Shown: one piece after another, positions 55,841-64,000 of the stretch | How positions within the stretch are numbered: position 1 is the stretch's first letter | Layout: each line of letters opens with the position of its first letter | Source of the DNA: Phymorhynchus buccinoides | Lineage: Eukaryota > Mollusca > Gastropoda > Neogastropoda > Raphitomidae | Direction of reading: 5' to 3' | DNA length: 64,000 nucleotides | Assembly (NCBI GenBank): GCA_017654935.2 | Contig: CM065711.1 | Location: 25,950,058-26,014,057, forward strand | Program-made: the position numbers and the translations under genes | Notes under the pieces: generated by a model | The model's database searches: none | Told to the model about the DNA's origin: nothing | The model's input: the letters and a program-made list of their open reading frames with translations, nothing else

Positions 55841-56009
55841 TCTTTCTGTAGAACAGATCTTGTTGTTCTGTAAATCTAGAATTTAAAGCCTACAGTTTTT
55901 GACCTTGATGAAACAAAATGACGTCATAACGTAATGAACTAATATGGCACTTTACGGCAGTATTGTTGCCTTGCAGCGTCAAAATTATACGTCATTATTT
56001 ATGTGGATG

Positions 56010-56026
56010 AGAGAGAGAGAGAGAGA

Positions 56027-56079
<53 letters not shown>
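56010..56079. repeat. (GA)n microsatellite
   Basis: GA tract with one GT interruption, ending in a short G run. Confidence 0.9.
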
Positions 56080-56082
<3 letters not shown>

Positions 56083-56119
56083 GGGGGGGAACAGACAGAC
56101 AGATAGACAGAACCGTGAA

Positions 56120-56420
56120 AATTTAAAAAAAACAGGTTTTAACTGTCAAAACTGAAATGTCGTTATTCAAAAAGTTCATTATCATGTTTAGAAAGTAAAA
56201 CTGAACCTACCCACCAATTTTCATCAAGATCACTGCAAAAATAGAAAATAACGGTTTTCAACTGTCAAAAGTTAAATGTCGTTTATGAAAAGGTCACTAT
56301 AATTTCCAGAATGAAAAGCTGAACCTACCCACCAATTTTCATTACGATCACTGCAAAACTAAAAAAATAACGGTTTTCAACTGTCAAAAGTTAAGTGTCG
56401 TGTATGAAGAGCAGGGTATT
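56120..56420 (+). repeat. Direct repeat related to the flank of the 36-bp array
   Basis: Two to three units with gaacctacccaccaattttc and atcactgcaaaa blocks about 120 bp apart. The same block follows the array at 59955-60005. Confidence 0.7.
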
Positions 56421-56947
56421 CATTTTTAACCGATTGCCGATCGAGAACATCGCTTAAAATCGGTGTGGAATCGGTTGTTTTTGTTGGAGCCTCTTAAAGG
56501 ACCATAGTCATCTCCATTCGGACCTAAAAACGTTCTGGAAAACGTTTCAGCATTATTTCCTACTACACATAGACACAGTATACAAACTGTATCTATGTAA
56601 CCTACCTTTTATGTCACATTCTTCAAGATAAAGTGAGCGCACACACTTTTATTTCGCAAAAATCGGTCTCCTGGGGCAGATTTGCCAGCTGCCATTGAAT
56701 CTCACCAAAAATGGGATTTGTGCGATAATCCATTTGGCGTGACGTAGTTTAGGGGAAATCAATACGGCACCTGTGACTGATGTTGAACTATTTGAAGACA
56801 AATTAATTTACCTGTTTGTGGCCCGTTTTTTATAATAGAACTTGTTGGGATACTTTCAGACCTAGCTTATGACGTAACGCTGTCAGAGGATACGTATTAT
56901 TATTATGACGCTAAGTTGTACACCTTCAAGTTCCTCTCTTCTTGTTC
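56421..56947. other. No gene recognised
   Basis: AT-rich unclassified sequence left of the foldback. Confidence 0.4.
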
Positions 56948-58509
56948 TAGTCCAGGCGAAATTATAAAGTGTACCTTGTTTTGTGATATATATTAGGTTT
57001 CTATGTCGATCTAACATGATTTGAGGGTGCTGAATCCAAATCCGTTGGAGGCCAAGTTGTAAATGTTGGGCATTTTGAGTTATGACGTAATATTCAAAAT
57101 GGCCGCCATGGGACTCTAGAGAACTGTAAAAACATGCACTTCACGTAATTATTTTGTATCTAATGCTTTTTTTGTAAGAAAAATAGTATAATATGCTGAA
57201 CTTATTCAAACTATGTGAACTATATCCTATTTTAGTACTTATTAGCCCCCAGCCACTGCGGAAAGGGCTATCACGATATTTCGTGTCCTTTCATTTGCCT
57301 GGCAATTATCTTAAGAGCCATGTCACAGGATCACTTCGAATGTGTGTGCTACTATTTTAATGAAGCTTGTTGACCTTGACCTTTGGCCTTGAGTATGTTA
57401 TTTTATTGTATCAACTATACTTTTTTAACTTTTGCACTGCTGTTGTAAAATGTTTCTAAGCTAAGGTTTATGGAGGATGTTGAATTACTGATGCCTGTTT
57501 TATGCCTAAACCTTTCATCTTAAATGCTTGACCTTGAATTTGCATTGAATATTTCAACTTTTTGCTTTAATATATTTTAAATCATTGCAGTAACTGTCTC
57601 ATAATTGGTACATGAGCCTATGGTTATATAGATGCTAACCTAAGTACCGATGACATCTCTAGCCTTCATCTTAACGCTTGGCCTTTGTTGCTAGGCGCCA
57701 AGCAGAACAACACGGCGATCAGTGTCAATATTTTATTTTATTATGATAGGTGGGTAAAATGGCCGACATTCCATTGCATGTCGGCACTTTTACCCACCTA
57801 TAAATTGGCTAATGCACCAATTATGAGACAATTACTGCAAAGACTTAAAACATATAAAAACAAAAAGTTAAAATATTCAATGCAAATTCAAGGTCAAGCA
57901 TTTAAGATGAAAGGTTTAATAAAATAGGTATCAGGAATTCAATATTCTCTATATACATTAGCTTAGGAAAAAAGAACATAGATTATTTTACCACAGCAGT
58001 GCAAAAGTTGAAAAAGTATAGTTGATACATTAAAATCACATACTCAAGGCCAAAGGTCAAGGTCAATAAGGCATACTGAGGGGCACATCAGCTTCATTAA
58101 AATAGTAGCACACAAATTCGAAGTGATTCTGTGACATTGTTCTTAAGATAATTGCCAGGCAAATGAAAGGACACAAAATCGTGATAGCCCTCTCCGCAGA
58201 GTGGCTGGGGGCTAATAAGTACAAAAATAGGAATATAGTTCACATAGTTTGAATCATTTCAGCAAACTATACTATTTTTCTTACAAATAAAAGCATTAGA
58301 TACAACATAATTACGGTAAGTGCATGTTTCAACAGTTCTTTCGAGTCCCATAGTGGCCATTTTGAATATTTCGTCATAGCTCAAAATGCCCAACATTTAC
58401 AACTTGGCCTCCAACGGATTTAGATTCAGCACCCTCAAATCATGTTAGATGGACATAAAAACCTAATATATATCACAAAACAAGGTCAAGCTTAATTTCG
58501 CCTGGACTA
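56948..58509. mobile_element. Large foldback element (arms about 0.7 kb)
   Basis: The left arm 56948-57622 and right arm 57807-58509 are imperfect reverse complements over their whole length. For example tagtccaggcgaaatt at 56948 pairs with aatttcgcctggacta at 58494, and cccccagccactgcgg at 57246 with ctctgcggagtggctgg-type sequence near 58195. The spacer holds another hairpin (gtgggtaaaatggccgaca with tgtcggcacttttacccac, 57751-57799). No ORF of note. Confidence 0.8.
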
Positions 58510-58746
58510 CTACTAAACTAGGCCTACTGACTACCCTTAACTGCGTCATTTGAGCTAATTGCCCCTAGACGAGATTTCAAGATAGCAGAATACACAGAAG
58601 AAAAAAGGTCAGCGCATTTTTGCTAACTTTGAGCTAACAGTATGATTGCGTTCTGTTTTATGAATGTTTGTGACTTTGATTTATGTCAGAGTTCAAAATC
58701 CAAATCGATTTTTGCATCATTCTGCCCGTGGTTTACGAGAAGCTCA

Positions 58747-59179
58747 TAGAGCCCATGGATGGAAGTTCAGTTTAACGTCGCGTATCGGCTTTCGCCATGT
58801 ACGACGGGCTGAACAAACCAACCAGGGTATAAACAAAAATTTATGTTCCTGAATCACTGTCTTAGCCAAAAGGCCGAGAAGCGATCAGATAGAGCCCATG
58901 GATGGATGGAAGTTCAGTTTAACGTCGCAGATCGGCTTTCGCCATGTACGACGGGCTGAACAAACCAACCAGGGTATAAACAAAAATTTATGTTCCTGAA
59001 TCACTGTCTTAGCCAAAAGGCCGAGAAGCGATCAGATAGAGCCCATGGATGGATGGAAGTTCAGTTTAACGTCGCGTATCGGCTTTCGCCATGTACGACG
59101 GGCTGAACAAACCAACCAGGGTATAAACAAAAATTTATGTTCCTGAATCACTGTCTTAGCCAAAAGGCTGAGAAGCGAT
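58747..59179 (-). mobile_element. Three tandem SINE units with a U2 snRNA-derived head
   Basis: Minus strand: each 147-bp unit (58747-58885 slightly short, 58886-59032, 59033-59179) begins with the first 26 nt of U2 snRNA, starting ATCGCTTCTCGG and ending TTGGCTAAGA. A body follows with gtttataccctggttgg and cgcgacgttaaactgaac. The head is exact in two units and has one change in the third. Not a U2 gene, since everything after nt 26 differs. Confidence 0.7.
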
Positions 59180-59321
59180 CAGTTGTCTGAACATGGAGAT
59201 GAGTATGGGCCTTTAAATAGTCTAAAAATATTACGATTAAGCTGCCAGGAGAGCTCACCAAATGAGTTGAAAAATGCTCAAAATCTGTTGTTTTTGCTCT
59301 TTTATCTGTTGTTTCATTTCA

Positions 59322-59953
59322 GAATGAAAACCCTGGAAGAGGGTACTATAATTTTCAAAATGAAAACCCTGGAAGAGGGTACTATAATTTTCAGAATGAA
59401 AACCTGGAAGAGGGTACTATAATTTTCAAAATTAAAACCCTGGAAGAGGGTACTATAATTTTCAAAATGAAAACCCTGGAAGAGGGTACTATAATTTTCA
59501 AAATGAAAACCCTGGATGAGGGTACTATGATTTTCCAAATGAAAACCCTGGAAGAGGGTACTATAATTTTCAAAATGAAAACCCTGGAAGAGGGTACTAT
59601 AATTTTCAGAATGAAAACCTGGAACTTTAGTGGAAGAGGGTACTATAATTTTCAAAATGAAAACCCTGGAAGAGGGCACTATAATTTTCAGAATGAAAAC
59701 CCTGGAAGAGGGTACTATAATTTTCAAAATGAAAACCCTGGAAGAGGGTACTATAATTTTCAAAATGAAAACCCTGGAAGAGGGTACTATAATTTTCAAA
59801 ATGAAAACCCTGGATGAGGGTACTATGATTTTCCAAATGAAAACCCTGGAAGAGGGTACTATAATTTTCAGAATGAAAACCCTGGAAGAGGGTACTATAA
59901 TTTTCAAAATGAAAACCCTGGAAGAGGGTACTATAATTTTCAAAATGAAAACA
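59322..59953 (+). repeat. 36-bp tandem array (about 17 units)
   Basis: Units ggaagagggtactataattt then tcaaaatgaaaaccct, encoding EEGTIIFKMKTL periodically. Flanking gaacctacccaccaatt shows it grew from the dispersed sequence at 56120-56420 (ctataatttccagaatgaaa). Confidence 0.9.
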
Positions 59954-60362
59954 TGAACCTACCCACCAATTTTCATTACGATCACTGCAAAACTAAAAAA
60001 TAACCGTTTTTAACCGACAAAATGTTAAGTCATACTTTCCAAACTTGGGGGTTATGTTTGTTAAGAAAAAAAATATCTACTTCAAAATTCTACAACATTC
60101 TGTGAAATAGTTTGGATGAAATTAGCGGAAAGGTGTTAAAAACAGAAAATAACTGCCATTTAACGGTTATTTTGTTAAGGTTTATTTCTGCAAAATAGTT
60201 TAAAACCACCACGGTGACGCAACGGACCTAACATCCAAATATCATTAAAATAGGTTAAGGCTTTCTTGACTTTAACGTGGGACGGACTGAATGACTGACA
60301 GACAGACAGACAGACACGGTCCTTCTTTGGCTCACTGTGCTGTGGGATACCAAGCCGCTTCG

Positions 60363-61107
60363 CTCCTGATAATAATATCCTCCGAAGTCGGAGTGTGGCT
60401 GCCCACGTGGCGGGGTAATCAAATACGGTCACAGACGTAATGCTCTCATCCCTAGCTGGTGCATTTGCGCCATAGTGTTCAAGGGCTTCAGCCATTGGGA
60501 TGATCCCTGGAGTCTTTAAGCCAGGCTAAGACAACAACAACAACTTAATAATAGTAATAATAATAGTAATAATAATAAAACAAAAATGAAGGAGACAAAA
60601 TTATCTAGAGGGCAGAAGGCTGAAATAGAGCAAGTGCCCGATTTGATATGATAAAATTGATTTCAAAACAATTGATACTTCACAGCATTTCACAGTTACA
60701 TTCTTCTTTCCCCAGCCGTACCCCCACCTTCCCCACAATGGCATTTCTCTGCAATGCAACACTACCAACGCTCTATCCCATCTCTTCATTTTTTAACATG
60801 GACTCCCCCCGTGGGGATACCGGGGGGGGGGGGGGGGTCGGGGTCTTTTGCATACATAGTTCCCCCACCTTCTGGAAGTTCTGTGCTTGCAACTTCCTCT
60901 AATCTGTCACTCTCTTTGACTCTGCCTTTTCCCTTTGCTTACTGTCATCTACTTTCTGCCTTTCCAGGTCCATTCTCCTGCCTTTTTCACAAAACATTTT
61001 CAAAAAGATTTCCTCCAGCCGAAGTCGGACTTGCTGGGCCTAACTATTTCTTAGTCAGGCGCATAACGGCAGCATGACGCCGTCTGGACAAATTTGACAG
61101 AAATTTT
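60363..61107 (+). repeat. DR-2 and DR-1 copies, paralogous to 32525-33950
   Basis: DR-2 at 60363-60530, then sequence matching 32695-33130 (gatatgataaaattgattt), then a forward DR-1 copy with a poly-G at 60822-60837 ending in aggcgcataacggcagcat at 61057-61076. Part of the X/Y segmental duplication. Confidence 0.75.
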
Positions 61108-61179
61108 CTTCATTTCATGAGATAATTGGTATGGGCTTTTTACCCGCCCATGGGCTTTTTACCCCGTCTTCCCCTACAT

Positions 61180-63492
61180 CCGCCTACTCACCTTCTTCAC
61201 AATGGCAGCCTCCCTGTGCTGTAGCTTCTTCCCCAACATCCGCCTACTCACCTTCTTCACATGGCAGCCTCCCTGTCCTGTAGCTTCTTCCCCTACAGCC
61301 CCTACTACTCACCTTCTTCACAATGGCAGTCTCCCTGTCCTGTAGCTTCTTCCCCTACAGCCCCTACTACTCACCTTCTTCACAATGGCAGCCTCCCTGT
61401 CCTGTAGCTTCTTCCCCTACAGCCCCTACTACTCACCTTCTTCACAATGGCAGCCTCCCTGTCCTGTAGCTTCTTCCCCTACAGCCCCTACTACTCACCT
61501 TCTTCACAATGGCAGCCTCCCTGTGCTGTAGCTTCTTCCCCTACAGCCCCTACTACTCACCTTCTTCACAATGGCAGCCTCCCTGTGCTGTAGCTTCTTC
61601 CCCTACAGCCCCCTACTACTCACCTTCTTCACAATGGCAGCCTCCCTGTGCTGTAGCTTCTTCCCCTACAGCCCCTACTACTCACCTTCTTCACAATGGC
61701 AGCCTCCCTGTCCTGTAGCTTCTTCCCCTACAGCCCCTACTACTCACCTTCTTCACAATGGCAGCCTCCCTGTGCTGTAGCTTCTTCCCCTACAGCCCCT
61801 ACTACTCACCTTCTTCACAATGGCAGTCTCCCTGTCCTGTAGCTTCTTCCCCTACAGCCCCCTACTACTCACCTTCTTCACAATGGCAGTCTCCCTGTGC
61901 TGTAGCTTCTTCCCCTACAGCCCCTACTACTCACCTTCTTCACAATGGCAGTCTCCCTGTGCTGTAGCTTCTTCCCCTACAGCCCCTACTACTCACCTTC
62001 TTCACAATGGCAGTCTCCCTGTGCTGTAGCTTCTTCCCCTACAGCCCCTACTACTCACCTTCTTCACAATGGCAGTCTCCCTGTCCTGTAGCTTCTTCCC
62101 CTACAGCCCCCTACTACTCACCTTCTTCACAATGGCAGTCTCCCTGTGCTGTAGCTTCTTCCCCTACAGCCCCTACTACTCACCTTCTTCACAATGGCAG
62201 TCTCCCTGTGCTGTAGCTTCTTCCCCTACAGCCCCCTACTACTCACCTTCTTCACAATGGCAGTCTCCCTGTGCTGTAGCTTCTTCCCCTACAGCCCCTA
62301 CTACTCACCTTCTTCACAATGGCAGTCTCCCTGTGCTGTAGCTTCTTCCCCTACAGCCTCCTACTACTCACCTTCTTCACAATGGCAGTCTCCCTGTCCT
62401 GTAGCTTCTTCCCCTACAGCCCCCTACTACTCACCTTCTTCACAATGGCAGTCTCCCTGTCCTGTAGCTTCTTCCCCTACAGCCCCTACTACTCACCTTC
62501 TTCACAATGGCAGCCTCCCTGTCCTGTAGCTTCTTCCCCTACAGCCCCTACTACTCACCTTCTTCACAATGGCAGTCTCCCTGTGCTGTAGCTTCTTCCC
62601 CTACAGCCCCCTACTACTCACCTTCTTCACAATGGCAGTCTCCCTGTGCTGTAGCTTCTTCCCCTACATCCTACTACTCACCTTCTTCACAATGGCAGCC
62701 TCCCTGTCCTGTAGCTTCTTCCCCTACAGCCCCCTACTACTCACCTTCTTCACAATGGCAGCCTCCCTGTGCTGTAGCTTCTTCCCCTACAGCCCCCTAC
62801 TACTCACCTTCTTCACAATGGCAGCCTCCCTGTCCTGTAGCTTCTTCCCCTACAGCCCCCTACTACTCACCTTCTTCACAATGGCAGCCTCCCTGTGCTG
62901 TAGCTTCTTCCCCTACAGCCCCTACTACTCACCTTCTTCACAATGGCAGCCTCCCTGTGCTGTAGCTTCTTCCCCTACAGCCCCCTACTACTCACCTTCT
63001 TCACAATGGCAGTCTCCCTGTCCTGTAGCTTCTTCCCCTACAGCCCCCTACTACTCACCTTCTTCACAATGGCAGCCTCCCTGTGCTGTAGCTTCTTCCC
63101 CTACAGCCCCCTACTACTCACCTTCTTCACAATGGCAGTCTCCCTGTCCTGTAGCTTCTTCCCCTACAGCCCCTACTACTCACCTTCTTCACAATGGCAG
63201 TCTCCCTGTGCTGTAGCTTCTTCCCCTACAGCCCCCTACTACTCACCTTCTTCACAATGGCAGCCTCCCTGTCCTGTAGCTTCTTCCCCTACAGCCCCCT
63301 ACTACTCACCTTCTTCACAATGGCAGTCTCCCTGTGCTGTAGCTTCTTCCCCTACAGCCCCTACTACTCACCTTCTTCACAATGGCAGTCTCCCTGTGCT
63401 GTAGCTTCTTCCCCTACATCCGCCTACTCACCTTCTTCACATGGCAGCCTCCCTGTCCTGTAGCTTCTTCCCCTACAGCCCCTACTACTCAC
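61180..63492 (-). repeat. 62-bp exon-derived tandem array (about 37 units, unit X)
   Basis: The same unit as 35290-36113, roughly three times longer. Many units are 63 nt with an extra C in the intron-like spacer. On the coding strand each carries ctgtag, the 42-nt GKKLQDRETAIVKK core and a GTGAGT donor. Two variable sites (gcagtctcc/gcagcctcc, tgtcctg/tgtgctg) give a mosaic pattern. Confidence 0.9.
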
Positions 63493-63959
63493 CTTCTTCA
63501 CAATGGTAATCTCCCTGTACTGTAGTTTCTTCGCCTGCGCTCTGAGTTCTACTCTCTTCACTCCGGCCACGTCATCCAGTCCCTTCAACTTGGGGCAGTG
63601 GCGATGCGTGGAGGACGCGCACAGCAGACACACCAGCTCATCGTGACTCCAGCAGTACAGCTCCACCGGCTTAGCACTGTGACCCCCGCAGCCGATCGGA
63701 CGGTGCGCGGCCAACCGCCCGGCCGACAAATCGCTCAGCCTCTCCGTCACGTGGTCTCGGGAACAGGGCATCATGTCGTGAATCTTGGCGCAGTTTGCGC
63801 AAAGCTTGATGGCGCATTGCAGGCAGAACAGATCGCCCTCGGCATCTTTGCAACAGCCGCAGACGTGGTTCTCGCTCAGGGTTTTCTCGCTCTCCGCTAT
63901 CGCCTCTGTGGCGAAATCCGTTGGCAAAGCGTCCACCAGAGAGGCCACGTCGTCTTGAC
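63493..63959 (-). CDS. TRIM-like double B-box exon (unit X)
   Basis: 467-nt paralogue of 36114-36580. It encodes DVASLVDALPTDFATEAIAE, then B-box 1 (CGCCKDAEGDLFCLQC, CANCAKIHD, SRDHVTE), then B-box 2 (CGGHSAKPVELYC, HDELVCLLCASSTHRHC), and the coiled-coil start ending AKKLQYREITIVKK, with a GTGAGTAG donor. Zinc ligands are all present. Over 63801-63959 it is closer to the partial copy at 1-159 than to unit Y. The acceptor (ttgaag) is deduced from where homology and frame begin; a MITE starts 28 bases further upstream. Confidence 0.85.
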
Positions 63960-63986
63960 CTTCAATAATAATAACTGGCACTTGTA

Positions 63987-64000
63987 CGGTGGAACCTCCC
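63987..64000. mobile_element. pogo/Tigger-like MITE, copy F (cut by window end)
   Basis: TA followed by CGGTGGAACCTCCC, the same terminus and place as copy A. Confidence 0.65.

Noticed and set aside
58860..59179. U2 snRNA genes
   Set aside because: Only the first 26 nt match; the Sm site and later stems are absent.
59314..59943. 209-codon minus-strand ORF (MKIIVPSSRVF repeats)
   Set aside because: Shadow of the 36-bp array.
61509..63463. Many plus-strand ORFs of the MAVSLCCSFFPYSP type
   Set aside because: Frame-shifted readings of the 62-bp array; the meaningful strand is minus, where units match the B-box exon end.

Overview
This is a repeat-dominated eukaryotic nuclear window with one 500-N assembly gap. 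Introns with GT..AG signals, TRIM-type RING/B-box exons, CR1/jockey-like LINEs, Ty3/gypsy and piggyBac/pogo-type DNA elements, tRNA-type SINEs and very abundant CA/GA microsatellites suggest a marine invertebrate, most likely a mollusc (inference; no host single-copy marker is present). No bacterial-type operons, CRISPR arrays, rRNA or intact tRNA genes were seen. Host coding sequence is confined to short exons of a TRIM-like (RING, two B-boxes, coiled coil) gene family, all on the minus strand. Paralogous pieces recur as segmental duplications: unit X (B-box exon 63493-63959, coiled-coil exon 53791-53987), unit Y (B-box 36114-36580, coiled coil 30246-30442, further exon 28855-29095) and unit Z (RING exon 1347-1545, B-box exon cut by the window start, 1-159). 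In X and Y the intron after the B-box exon is filled by a 62-bp tandem array. Each unit of that array is a copy of the last 42 nt of the exon with its own splice acceptor and donor. A second array (24900-28192) also carries repeated donor and acceptor signals on the minus strand. Layout: 0-2 kb, TRIM unit Z with a MITE, CA repeat and SINE; 2-15.5 kb, dispersed repeats and minus-strand LINEs (a nearly full one at 4982-8620, an RT-bearing one at 13738-15523); 15.5-24 kb, dispersed repeats, tandem arrays, MITEs and a piggyBac deletion derivative; 24.9-28.2 kb, splice-signal array; 28.8-36.8 kb, TRIM unit Y; 37.06-45.01 kb, two gypsy copies in tandem sharing one LTR and carrying the same lesions; 45-46.7 kb unidentified; gap 46718-47217; 47.2-50.7 kb, a 15-bp (Gly-His-Gly-Asp-Val) minisatellite that runs into the ORF of an endonuclease/RT LINE (to 53183); 53.2-64 kb, TRIM unit X, interrupted by a 6.2-kb block with a 1.5-kb foldback, three U2-snRNA-headed SINE units and further arrays. 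The TRIM exons would together encode E3-ligase-type proteins. Almost everything else is transposon sequence, and several minisatellites appear to have been born from exon or transposon sequence. The LINE family shows a covarying three-way-junction RNA structure at its 3' end.
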